This document shows, in pieces, positions 11,400 through 22,091 of a DNA stretch of 64,000 nt. This DNA is from Sipunculus nudus (lineage: Eukaryota > Annelida > Sipuncula > Golfingiida > Sipunculidae), in contig CM049306.1 in assembly GCA_026874595.1 (NCBI GenBank), forward strand, positions 102,375,142 to 102,439,141. Direction: 5' to 3'. A program made the translations under genes and the position numbers. Every line of letters starts with the position of its first letter. The stretch's first letter is position 1. Under the pieces are notes generated by a model, which saw only the letters and a program-made list of their open reading frames with translations, was not told the DNA's origin and made no database searches.

Positions 11400-12568
11400 C
11401 GGAAGCTGTGCAAAAATGGTGGCAGGTCAGGTGGCACCACCAATTTTGTGTATGATTAAGAGCTATGTGAGATCTATACACATGCAAAATTTCAGGGGGA
11501 TATGTCAAATCAGTCCTGAGATATAAGCCTGAATGTCTGCAGCATATACATAAATGTAAGTGGCGCCACCTGCCACAAAATCCAGAAAGCTATCCAAAAT
11601 GTATAAACCTGTAAAATTTTAGGCAGATATGTCAAACCACTGCCGAGATATGAGTGATTTTATCCCACGGCAAACAAAAAGACGGATGCTGTGCAAAAAT
11701 GATTGCAGGTGGCGCCACAAGTTTTGCGTATGATCAAGAGCTATGTGAGATTTATACACATGCAAAATTTCAGGGGGATATGTCAAATCAGTCCTGAGAT
11801 ATAAGCCTGAATGTCTGCAGCATATACATAAATGTAGGTGGCGCCACTCGCCATAAAACAAAAAAGCTGTCAAGGATGTATAAACCTGCAAAATTTTAGG
11901 TGGATAAGTCAAACCCAGCTGAGATACGAGTGATTTTTTTCCAAGGCAGATGAACAGATGGACGCTGTGCAAAAAAGGGTTGCAGGTGGCACCACCAGTT
12001 TTGCTATGGGAGATCTATACACAAGCAAAATTTTGGCCCAACTGGTTGAACGGTTCCCGAGATATGAGCTTGGATGTCTGCAGAGTAAACGTGAAAGTAG
12101 GTGGCGCCACCTGTCATAAAATCAAGAAAGCTGTCCAGGATGTATACACATGCAAAATTTCAGATGGATAAGTCCAACCAATGCAGAGATATGAGTGTTT
12201 TTATCCCAAGGCAGATGAACAGATGGACGCTGTGCAAAAATGGTTGCAGGTGGCGCCACCATTTTTAGTGTATGTTATAAAGCTTTCCATGGGCTACATT
12301 TGTGCAAAATCTTTAGCCTTATCGGTCAAACGGTTCCCGAGATATGTGGGTTTATGTGTGGAAACAGACGCACAAATGGATGCTGGGCAGAGAGGAAAGG
12401 TCAGAGGTCAACCAAAATGAGGGCGCAGCAGTTCACATGTGACCGATCATAATTCCGAAATTTAAAAAATTCTGCCCAGTGGTTATGGAGGAGTTCTCCG
12501 GAAACCTATACAGCAATGGCGGCAGCGTCGGCATCTAACTGAAAACTCTGTTTTGGCGGATACAATGA
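11400..12568 (-). mobile_element. Truncated HINE-like element, about 275-bp core repeats
   Basis: Four core repeats open with 'gctgtgcaaaaatggttgc' or close variants near 11404, 11685, 11961 and 12229. Each contains one or two GGTGGCGCCACC sites and 'gatatgag' words. They are reverse complements of the core repeats in the element at 29268-31060. The right edge has CTCTGTTTTGGCGGATACAA (12548-12567), the subterminal repeat of that family. The stem-loop end expected on the left is absent, so the copy looks truncated. Open frames in it are repeat-derived. Confidence 0.65.
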
Positions 12569-12800
12569 TTGTAGCTGGTACCACCAGTCTTATATACAAC
12601 GAAGAGATATATAAATATGCCCAATGTCAGACTGATATGTCAAACCCCTCCTTAGAAATAAGCAGGCGCATACACTGCAAAAGTCAATGTAGGTGGCACC
12701 ACCTGTCTTGTTAATAAGAATACCATCAAAGACGCATAGACAGGTCAAAATATCAGTCCAATACATCAAACTTCCTCAGAATTTGATGCACTGGGCTGAC
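12569..12800. repeat. Related degraded core repeat
   Basis: Contains decayed GGTGGCACCACC (12693) and 'ggtaccaccag' (12577) words and a 'cagactgatatgtcaaacc' segment resembling the core repeats just upstream. It is a more diverged copy beyond the subterminal motif, perhaps a nested or older insertion. Confidence 0.4.
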
Positions 12801-12854
12801 ACGGCTTAGGTGAGTAAGGCAGTTGCCCCCGAGTGACCTGTGACAAATTGCTGC

Positions 12855-13100
12855 CTCAAGCTACTGCACTGAGTGAACTCTTGACCTGCACCTGACTAGA
12901 CTGAGTGAACTTTTGACCTGTACCTGGCTGCACTGAGTGAACTCTTGACCTATTGCATAATCTGACACAGTTGGCAGTCTGCTAAAGCTATAAATAGATT
13001 CAGGCTGAACTTTGGTGCCAAATATGATGCAGTGAGCAGTCTTCAAAAACTATAAATAGAATGCAGCTACTACACTGAATGAACTCCTTTACTATACCTG
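12855..13100 (+). repeat. Short degenerate minisatellite, about 30-40-bp units
   Basis: The phrase 'cactgagtgaactcttgacc' recurs near 12866, 12900 (shortened) and 12930, and a diverged 'acactgaatgaactcc' follows at 13071. Another pair, 'aaagctataaatagattcag' (12984) and 'aaaactataaatagaatgca' (13046), shows a longer diverged duplication. No coding content is seen. Confidence 0.55.
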
Positions 13101-13679
13101 GCTGCACTTCTTCCAATCCTGGCACTGTGCCAAAACTATTTATAGAGCTGACATCATCTTGGCTAATGGCCAACATCAAGGCACTGGCAATCTGCCAATG
13201 GTAAACCAAGTGTTGCCATCTGTACACAAATGTGGTCCCTAATTGATAACTTTAAAATTATTTACCCAATACAAAATGCTTTTCAGTTGACTTTTTATAA
13301 AAAAAAAAAGAAATCAGGAATATATGTAAAATTATTACGGATGCATACTGAATGCAAAATTAAAATATTTACAGATATATCTCATTGATGGCGAATTCTT
13401 GAATTAAGTTGAGTAGGGATACCAATAATTTATAATCCACGTACAGTTGTCTTTATATAGCCACAGAGAGCTGAATATCCATGATTGTAACATTGCCTGG
13501 TATGATGAATAACTTAAATCATAAATCTAATTTTTTAAAAGGCTTTTAAAAAAAATTTCTTGTAAATATTAACCAAAGATAACCTGAAATCTAAATGGCT
13601 AATGGCATGATGTAATAGATGCTGATAAACTTGTGAAAGACTAGATGTAACAGCATATCACAGCTAACATATATGGTAA

Positions 13680-14720
13680 AATGACTCAATTCAATCTCCA
13701 TAATTCAGCCAAAAATCATTCATGTGGAACCATTAATGGCAATTATTATAAGAATTATTGTAGGGATTATTCTTGTAAAATATTTAACAAACTGGCTTCA
13801 GTGGTCAGTCGAAAAACGTTTCGCAGGTTTATAACTCATATAGGAAGATACAGCAAACTGGCTAAGTTAAGCTTCCCGTAACTCAGCCAAAAAGCACTGA
13901 ACCAAAACCATTTGAACAAACTTGAATTATAAACATCTGAGGATAATTAATATGTGAGATTTAAGACTTTGGCCCAGTGGTTTTTGAGAAGAAGATCTTT
14001 GTAGCCACTGAGCTAAAACGGGCTGTTATGGCATATGACTAAATTCAGCTTCCCATAACTTAGCCAAAAGTCACTGAAAAGAGACCATTTGAACAAACTT
14101 CAGAAAGCACTACCCTAGGATCATTTCTGTGCGATATTAAACATTTTGGCCATATGGTTTCAGAGAAGAAGTTTTTTGTAGCCCTAAGTGTGATACAGGC
14201 ACTGATGACCCCGTACAAAAAAGCCGAAGCAGTTGGCGCCACCAATACCTGTTTCAGATATGACCTATGTGACCAACATTGGCATAACATTTGGTGATGA
14301 TAGCTCCAGCCGTTTCTAAGATTTAAATTTTAATATGCTTTTTTGCACAATTAACAAAGTTCAACCTCCTGTAACTCGGCCAAAAATCTCCGAACTGGAA
14401 CCATTCGAACAAACTTGAGAAAGATTGTTCCAAGGATCATTTCTGTGAAATATTGGTAAATTTGGCTGGACAGATTCGGAGAAGAAGATTTTTAAAGCTT
14501 TTTTAGCTTTTTCCCTATAAAATCTAAGAAAATGCAGTTAGAAAAAAATAAACAAAAATTCTATATAGTTTTTGGATGACTGATTATTTGCAAAAAAATT
14601 GGTGATGCTAGCTCCTGCCGTTTTTGAGATAGCTATGGTTAACGTACAGACGACGCACGACGCACGACGTACGACGCACGACGCCGCACCATCGCATAAG
14701 CTCACAGGTTCGCTAAAAAG
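13680..14720 (+). repeat. Core-repeat element with CGACG-rich 3' region
   Basis: Diverged copies of a block with 'aactcagccaaaaatcattc', 'gaaccattcgaacaaacttg', 'ggatcatttctgtg' and 'ggtttcagagaagaag' occur near 13686, 13870, 14045 and 14360. One TTGGCGCCACC site lies at 14232. The right end has a CGACGCACGACG tract (14650-14690), then AAGCTCACAGGTTCGCTAAAAAG. CTAA followed by an A run resembles the 3' termini of the other elements here. The left end is undefined. Confidence 0.5.
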
Positions 14721-15079
14721 GGGGCAAAGATAAGAATTCCAGTCTATTGACAGCATAATTAGCCTTAAAGGTCTCATTATTATTAAACTGACTTATTATT
14801 AAATTTACTCCCACCTTTAGTCATTTGGAGAATTTATTATACCTTCGTCAGGATGTAGAAACGTTTTACTGTTTTCGTTGAACGGTTTGTATGTTGAAAC
14901 TTTTTGCAAGGAAATTACTTTGCATTTAATCTTTATAACCGAACTGGCACTAACCACTTATATCTACATTGCTTTGGTCAGCAAGCCTCCCTCCGTCTTT
15001 CGTTATAATGATCAGTTAATAGCGGTATATCTGATCCCGTTCTCTAAAGCTGTCACCCTATTTTTACCAGTGCACTTAC
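14721..15079. other. Intron sequence next to an exon donor
   Basis: No gene is seen. It directly follows (in minus-strand reading) the consensus donor GTAAGT of the exon at 15080-15228. Confidence 0.45.
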
Positions 15080-15228
15080 CTCTTTGTAAACAAGTTTCGA
15101 TTCTCTGGTAGCTGAAGCCCTCGGCATTTTCGTCAGCAGGATACACACACTTATTGGCCAGCCACGTCATTTTAGCAAACCACCGGGGCTGCCGTCTGCT
15201 GCGTAAGTTTTGTTGACCCTGATCAGTG
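15080..15228 (-). CDS. Internal coding exon of the two-pass membrane protein gene
   Basis: The acceptor TGTGTCTACAG (ending 15229) and an ideal donor AGAG|GTAAGTG (after 15080) bound a 149-bp open exon. It starts with the third base of a split codon, encodes 49 codons, and ends after the first base of the next codon. That is exactly the phase needed by the exon at 6081-6179. The peptide contains RSRRQPRWFAKMTWLANK, then CVYPADENAEGFSYQRIETC and LQRG. It is rich in charged and aromatic residues with two cysteines, and would lie on the N-terminal side of the first membrane helix. A dibasic RSRR is present and could be a processing site, which is speculation. The splice signals are the best in this gene. 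Confidence 0.62.
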
Positions 15229-15723
15229 CTGTAGACACAGAACACCAATCGTTCACTCGTATTGGTCAATTACTATATACAGGTGTGCTATGTTTGCATC
15301 TAAATTGAGCCGAGCATGTGTAAAGTGGTCAATAACTGAGCCCGCTGATCGCTGGGACCGGGCCGGCCTCTGTCTTACTGGAATGAATATCTTCAAAACC
15401 TATTCATAACACTTAACACTCCTTTGCTGTCACTCTTGTCCGCAGCACTCGTCTCTCCGCTGTTTACGCATCATTACTGCAATAATATCTCTGATTTCTA
15501 CCTCTTAAACGCACGCTGTCGAAGCTGATCGCTCCATTATTAGGCCTACTTTAATCACAAAGTAGACATATTCTGAAATGAACTTTCAGTCTATATATAC
15601 TTCCTTATATAAAATGACTCTACAAAAGATTCTCGAAAATTAAAGGTTCATTTGCGATGCAGTGCCACGAGTGCAAAGGTAATCCGGTAAGGTTAAAACA
15701 CTGCACATGAGAAGAAACCGCAC

Positions 15724-15974
15724 ATGATCACGTGACGGTCGGGATCAGTCTTGAACAAGTCACAGTTTTTGTACACCTTTGTCCGTCCTGGCGTCCCGCT
15801 GAAGGGTGTATACTTTATAACAACAGCGAGTGGTCGGCCCTCCCCGACGCGCTGCAGTGTTTGATAATCCACCAGTCTCAGGTCAATACGCGTGATCTCA
15901 CCGTGCACTTTCGAATCGGTGTTGAAAATCTGCCACACAGAGTGCAGATCTAAACCTTTGTTTTCTCCGCGCAC
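15724..15974 (-). CDS. Candidate coding exon 2 of the two-pass membrane protein gene
   Basis: An 83-codon segment reads VRGENKGLDLHSVWQIFN and later GEITRIDLRLVDYQTLQRV, PLAVVIKYTPFSGTPGR and NCDLFKTDPDRHVI. This alternating, protein-like composition is unlike neighbouring non-coding frames. With the acceptor CACCGCCAG at 15975 the exon starts in phase with the donor of the 17200-17283 exon. With a weak donor GTGCGG after 15724 it ends after two bases of a codon, which fits the exon at 15080-15228. The donor choice is the weakest point; GTGATC nearby is an alternative that breaks the phase. I do not recognise the domain. The opposite-strand frame over the same DNA is less protein-like. Confidence 0.4.
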
Positions 15975-17199
15975 CTGGCGGTGTTGCCCACCGCTGACAT
16001 CATGATCTCCTCACGCCAACAAACGTTTCAACATTATCTCCAGACACCTACCCGCCCATCGTGCATGTTCGGTGTTATTTTTACGGCGCGCTCATGGTTA
16101 AAGGAGCGCTTTGAATAAAAATGACCCGAAAGTATTGAACGCGACGTTCAATAACCAACCACAGAGACACAATGGACTTGAACCACCACGCACGCACAGG
16201 GTGCTCGCGGGTACCGCTGAATGATTTGTAGGTGGAATATTTACCCCAACGGCCCATTGAATTGCAAGAAGACATTGCTGGGAATTGATTGCGTCCCAGT
16301 ACCTCATTGCTTCTAAGTGTCACACTTCCTCACAACCACGGACGACCGGAGATTATTCCCTTAACGTCTTGCTGGACAAACATCAAAGCATAACCGTTAT
16401 GGTAAATTAGCTGAAAATGTCCCACCAAAGGCCTGAAGATGGTGACACAAACTTGAACCAATAGCATGGTCCTGAGATTAATACAGAGAAGGTTGCTTTT
16501 TAAAGAATTATAACTGATCACGTGAAATTTACTTTTATTTCCAGGTAATGTCAAAATCCGCTTTCATCAAAAGTCAGAGTTCATCATTCAGCAAGTACAT
16601 ATCCTTTGCTGGTCTTTGATATGCGTTTCATGTTGTCATTATGTACATGCCGATGTACGTCCCTGCGAGCTTTTAAACATACATTTCTTTTTTTTAACAT
16701 TCTGTTGTATTATTAATGTGGTGACTGTGTGAGCCACACTGTATTCACTGCCATTAAGTGACGTACCTGTCACAGAACACACCAATCTCCTTAATAATTC
16801 ATCGTCACAATGTCAGTAATATACACAGCTTTTAATTTAAAAAAATATGTTTAGTAAACCTGTGCCTCGAGTCATTTAGACAAAGTGAACGATGTGTGTG
16901 TTTAACCAAAGGGAATTAAAAAAATACACATGTCGCGGACAGGGGGTAAGGCAGGTCCGCCCCATGTCATAGGAAGAACCCAAGACAAGACTGATAAAAA
17001 AAACCCCATTAAATGTTAAATCTTTGTGACATTTATAGTGCGCGGATATCGTCAGTCGATGAATCTGTGAATCATGTGACTCACGCGGCAAACCGACCAG
17101 CGAGGCATGCGCATTATCAGCTGCGAGAGAAAATCCATCAAGTCGGCTGATACATACAGGTACAGCAAGCAATGGAAAAAGAAGCATTATTGATCGTAC
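15975..17199. other. First intron of the minus-strand gene (predicted)
   Basis: This sequence is less AT-rich at both ends than the interior of the window. Several open frames of 60-80 codons occur (for example 16081-16323 and 16330-16554, minus), but none has coherent splice borders or family-like content. I read it as intron. Confidence 0.35.
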
Positions 17200-17283
17200 C
17201 TTAGCGAACACGGCAGCCCGAGGCAGGTCAGGGGCGAGGAACAAAGACCCGGCCCGGGCACCACCGGGCAATAAAACGTTCAT
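17200..17283 (-). CDS. Candidate first coding exon of the two-pass membrane protein gene
   Basis: An ATG at 17283-17281 opens 28 codons (MNVLLPGGARAGSLFLAPDL, then PRAAVFAK) and runs into a good donor, AAG|GTACGA, after 17200. The phase is 0, matching the proposed next exon at 15974. The upstream minus-strand sequence contains a GACGTCAC word (17355-17366), a CRE-like promoter motif. The frame is open further upstream (to about 17330), so this could be an internal exon. The N-terminus is not a clear signal peptide, although LLPGGARAGSLFLA is mildly hydrophobic. Confidence is limited because the exon is short. Confidence 0.35.
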
Positions 17284-17762
17284 GTAATCTGGGAATCTAT
17301 TGACATGAGTGGCCAGCAGCACTCGGTGATAAACAGTGTGATGACGGGGCCCGGCGTGTGACGTCGTTTCTCACTACAGCTACCAATTGATCTGGTTTTC
17401 ACACATCCAACAACAAGCCGTAATAAAAGTTTCTCCATAATGGTCCGCCACCAGGTGGGCTTCGTGTATTATTGACTCCGGCTTATCCTCGAATCTTCAC
17501 TGTTGCTATATTATATACAGAACGTAATAAAAACCAGCCTGGGGTTGACTGCTTTTTTATGTAGTTACACAGACATATCTTCACGGGCAGTTGCTGACTC
17601 ATTTACTCACACGTGCCAGTAAAGGCACTCATTTATTAAATGCTGTCGATCACCATGTGCTAGACGAGATCCATGACGGTCCACCTGAGAACTAGAAAGC
17701 ACTCAGGGATCGCATAACTCCACCAGCATTCTGACTCACCAGATTCGGGATACTACCAAAAA
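17284..17762. other. Putative promoter/5' flank between host gene and retrotransposon
   Basis: This stretch separates the predicted start codon of the minus-strand gene from the 5' target-site copy of the BEL/Pao element. It includes a CRE-like GACGTCAC and an ATTGG word near 17386. No gene is seen. A promoter role is inferred from position only. Confidence 0.3.
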
Positions 17763-17767
17763 TAGTG
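17763..17767. repeat. Target-site duplication, 5' copy
   Basis: TAGTG immediately before the first LTR is repeated at 24612-24616 immediately after the second LTR. Five bp is the expected size for BEL/Pao integrase. Confidence 0.6.
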
Positions 17768-18201
17768 TGTTGGAGCTATATCTCTATTGTGCGTTGGCGC
17801 CCTCTGTAGGACTCAGTCAGTACAACTATTAATTGTTTTGTATAATGTTTTTGATACACCAGAAAAGATGGAGTCAAACATCGAGTTTACCTCCTCGTGA
17901 TGTCTTGGCAAATTGATCAGATTACGAACTATTGCGACTCTACGACAGGTATTGTACCTGATAATATGTGTTCTACGATGTTTGTGAACTGTACGACCAT
18001 ATTTTTGAAGTGCGACAATGTGAATAAACCCGTATTTGCTATTCATGGTATTGTATGCACGTGTGTATAAATTGTTTGGAACAATACATGCTGAGACACC
18101 GAAGCGCGAGCGTAAATTCCAGTGACTTTATTATTTTGTGTTTCGAACTGGTGTTGGTGAACAGGTTATGAACTTTACGGCTTTCGGATTACGAACCTAT
18201 A
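17768..18201 (+). repeat. 5' LTR of the BEL/Pao element
   Basis: Starts TGTTGGAGCT and matches 24177-24611 with about five substitutions and one single-base indel. It contains TATAAT (near 17840) and AATAAA (18023-18028), possible promoter and polyadenylation signals. The right boundary is set by where the two copies and the target duplication diverge. TAGT is shared beyond it by chance or as true LTR end, so the end is uncertain by four bases. No obvious tRNA primer-binding site follows. Confidence 0.88.
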
Positions 18202-18235
18202 TAGTAAACTCGATGACTCACAGTTAAATGTCAAG

Positions 18236-21200
18236 ATGAATACGAAAGATACAAATGTGGAACCACAGGACAGTGCGTCAAATGTGTCTTCGAATGCATC
18301 ACGAACTTCATGTGCTTCAGTTAAGTCGGATAGATTGAAAGAAGAAGCCAATTTGGCGGAACTTCGAGCCCGTGTTTCTATGTTAAGCCTGAAGCAGGCT
18401 TTGGAAACTGAAGAACATCGTTTACGTCAACAAAAGGAAGCTTTAGAGCTCAGGACACAGCTTCAGGTCGCTTCGGCAAGAGCAGGCGTTTTCAAGAATG
18501 ATGATTTTGTAAGTGATAATGATATTGTAAATTTGAATACTGGTGCCGCTGCTGGAGCCAGCCAGTTAAATGAACTTAAGCCACCTGTATTGAGTGTCAG
18601 TCAAGGCGAGTCAGAGAATGTCACAAGTCCATATGAACTTGGGGTAAGTGCTCAAAGTAAACCAGAACTTAAAGTTATTGATGAAATAACTAGTAACACT
18701 GAAGGGATCTTAAATCCTCGGGCAGAGACATTCACCCCAATAGGCCCTTGCAGATCAAACGTTCAGTCACCCAAGATAACAGAACTTGACTGTGCACAGT
18801 CGACTCTCACTGATGTTCATGTAAAGCCTGTTTATATAAAGTCTGAGGTTGCTGATAATGTACAATGTAACAGTGCACTTTTTGAATTATTGAGAAGGCA
18901 AAATGACATAACAGAGATGTTGGTAGAAAATCAAAAGAAAGCCACCCTGCCACGAAAGGACATACCAATATTTGATGGGCGTTTACAGGGTTACAGAGCA
19001 TTCATTAATGCCTTTGAACATAACATTGAATCATTGACCAATAACAATCAAGACAAGTTGTATTACTTGTATCAATATACTTCAGGCAGGCCTAGAGATA
19101 TCATAAAAGGTTGTATGGGCAAGGATCCAGTCAGAGGCTACATGGATGCTAGACGAGAGCTAGAGGCAGAATATGGAGATGAGTATAGGATTGTTAGAGC
19201 ATATGAGGAAGAAATAAATAAAATTGAACCTATAAGAAATGAGGACCCAAAGTCGCTAAAGAGCTTTCTTACTTATCTGTCTTCATACAAGACTGCAATG
19301 GAAGGTATTGATATGTGCAGAAATTCAGATCATTCCAATATTGTGCAAAAACTGATGTTGAAACTCCCCTATAAAATGAGAGATAAATGGCGAAACAGAG
19401 CATATTGGATAAAAGAACAACATCATGTATTTCCCAGTTTAAATGACTTTGTGATGTTTGTTAAGGAACAAGTCGCCATTATTACAGACTCAGTATATGG
19501 AGACATATCTGATGTTCACAAACCAAGCAGTGTAAAGCCCACAAAACAGAAACCAAAGAGCTTCACTACTAATGTCAAACAAGTTGGCCCGAGTGTAAAG
19601 CCAGATTCAAGTGCATTATCGCTCACATGTGCATTTGAAAAGCCTTGTTTGTATTGTAAAAACACTGATCATGCTCTTGAGGTGTGCACAGTATTACAGG
19701 TAAAACCTCATGATGAGAAACTTCAGTTTTGCAGATCTAAGGGTCTGTGTTTCAGATGTCTACATCGACAACATATCAGCAAGAACTGCACTCGAGAACG
19801 ACTGATATGTACTGTATGTAAGCAGAGACATCCAACAGTGTTGCACATAGAACAGGTATGTTTCAAACGGATTACATCTACTTGTGTTAAAACAGACCAA
19901 ACAAAGCAGCCATGCAGCACTGGCTGTAGCAGTTTTTTGCCGATAATGCCAGTTAGAGTAAAACATGAAAAGAGTGACCACTATATCACTACCTACGCGT
20001 TTTTTGACAATGGAAGTACTGATTCGTTTTGCACAGAAAATCTTGTGAATAAGCTCAATCTTGATGGTAGAAACACCAAAATATTGCTACAAACCTTAGG
20101 ACAGAATGAACTTGTCACTTGTCGAGAAATTCAAGGTCTGGAGGTATGTGATCTTTCAGGTGAAAATGTTATTAGTATACCCAAGGCCTATACGCATTTT
20201 GAGATGCCGGTTTGTAAGAGTGACATACCAGCTCAGATAGATATAGAGAGATGGCAGTATCTTGACAAAGTTATACTTCCAAACATAGACGCTGATGTTG
20301 ACCTTCTTATTGGCAACAATGTGCCTAAAGCAATGGAACCCTGGGAAGTCATCAATAGTCAACAGGATGGCCCTTATGCTGTAAAAACCCGACTCGGATG
20401 GGCAGTTAATGGACCTGTAGACAGCTCATGTGAGACAAGTAGTGATGAAGCAAGGTCTCACATACCACGCATATCTGCCAATCGCATTAGTGTTATGCAG
20501 ACACTAGAGAAACAAATGGAGAACCATTTTAATCATGATTTCAATGAGCGTGTCTATGATGACAAACCAGAAAGATCAAAGAGTGACACAAAATTTATGA
20601 AAAAGGTAACTGAATCAGTGACAATGGTAAATGGGCATTACCAAATTGGTTTACCATTCAAAGCCGAATCATTGTGTTTGCCAAATAATCGAGAACAAGC
20701 GGAATACAACATGAACACTTTAAAAAGAAGGTTTCAAAGGGACCCTCAATTCTATCATGATTACAAAACATTTATGACCGATACTATTGAAAAGGGATAT
20801 GCAGAAAAGATCCCGGAGAGCCAACTTGGTCGCTGTGACGGCAAAGTATGGTATTTACAGCATCACGGGGTTTACCACCCACAGAAAAGGAGAATTCGAG
20901 TTGTGTTCAACTGTGCTGCTAAGTACCGCGGCCTTTCATTGAATGATGTCCTCTTACAGGGGCCGGACTTAACCAACACATTAGCAGGCGTGTTAATACG
21001 ATTTAGGCAAGAACAAGTGGCCTTAATGGCGGACATCAAAGCAATGTTCTATCAGGTCAGAGTCGATCCTGATGACTGTGATACACTGAGATTTCTTTGG
21101 TGGCCTGACGGCAATATTGATAACAACCCTGAAGAATACAGAATGGTAGTGCATATATTTGGTGCAGCATCATCCCCCTCGTGTTCCAGTTTTGCCTTGA

Positions 21201-21724
21201 GGAAGACCGCAGATGATAATGAACATTTTTGTGATTCTGCAACCGTGTCTACGATAAGAAATAACTTTTACGTAGACGACTGCTTAAAATCGGTTTCAAC
21301 AGAGGAACAGGCAGTTGATATGATCACTTCCTTAAGTGAAACATGCGCTAAGGGAGGATTCCATATTACGAAATGGATCAGCAATAAACGTGCCGTCTTG
21401 AATGCTGTTCCAGAAACAGAAAGAGCCCAGCAAGTGAAAGATCTAGATCTGGATCAGGACACACTCCCAATTGAAAGAGCACTTGGAGTGCATTGGTGTG
21501 TTGAGTCAGATAAGCTGTTATTCAGAGTCCTAGTCAAAGAAAAACCACTCACAAGACGTGGTATATTATCAATCATCAGTTCCGTGTATGATCCGTTTGG
21601 ATTTCTTGCGCCAAGATTTGTGCAGACTGAAATTCGCTTGGGACCAAGAGATTCCACAGGAATACTTACCGTTGTGGCAGAAATGGCTCATGGAACTTCC
21701 TACGTTAAAGGACTTCAGTGTTGA
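18236..21724 (+). pseudogene. BEL/Pao gag-protease-RT segment (5' part of a broken gag-pol)
   Basis: 1162 codons from an ATG 34 bases after the 5' LTR. Residues about 33-75 are charged and heptad-like (possible coiled coil). Residues about 238-420 form the gag (DUF1759-type) region beginning LPRKDIPIFDG. Two CX2CX4HX4C zinc knuckles lie at 471-484 and 505-518, followed by CX2C with later histidines (525-537). The aspartic protease motif FDNGST is at 590-595, with LLIG near 690 as the second protease landmark. RT spans about 815-1050, with MADIKAMFYQV (first catalytic Asp 933) and FYVDD (1011-1015). After SVYDPFGFLAP (about 1116-1126) the frame is lost: the last 36 residues are out of frame and end at TGA 21722-21724. 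The normal reading continues in the frame of 21558-22091. Sequence seems to be missing at the break, so a small deletion is likely. No full-length product is expected. Confidence 0.9.
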
Positions 21725-22091
21725 TCGGTGTATGAAACCCATTGATTTCGGCGAGATTCGGACTACACAAATTCATCACTTTGCTGATGCCAGTGAAACT
21801 GGTTATGGAACAGTTACTTACCTGCGTTTCGTCAGCAAGGAACAGAAATGTCACTGTGCTTTCGTGATTGGGAAATCAAGGGTTTTGCCGTTGAAACATA
21901 TTACGATCCCAAGAATGGAACTGTCTGCTGCAGCTCTTGCAGTTCGTATAGACTCCATGGTAAAAAGAGAGCTAGAGCTAGTAGTCGACGAAACATTTTT
22001 CTGGACCGACAGTATGTCTGTTCTGAAATACATTAGCAATGAGACCAAGATTCCGTACGTTTGTGGCCAACAGAATCGCGCTTATTTGTGA
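21558..22091 (+). pseudogene. BEL/Pao RNase H segment (middle part of broken gag-pol)
   Basis: The useful coding part runs from about 21.61 to 22.04 kb in a frame shifted by one base from the upstream segment. It contains QDLCRLKFAWDQEIP, the RNase H landmarks FADAS (Asp 77 of this frame), IPRMELSAA (Glu 121) and WTDS (Asp 151), then VLKYISNETK. After that a second one-base displacement ends the meaningful frame, and an early stop follows at 22089-22091. The first ATG of this open frame is not a real start; it overlaps upstream RT-RNase H linker sequence read out of frame. Part of the same original polyprotein. Confidence 0.85.

Noticed and set aside
17813-18046. 77-codon minus-strand ORF present twice (also 24223-24456)
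   Set aside because: It is the antisense of the BEL/Pao LTR, and the duplication is the LTR pair.
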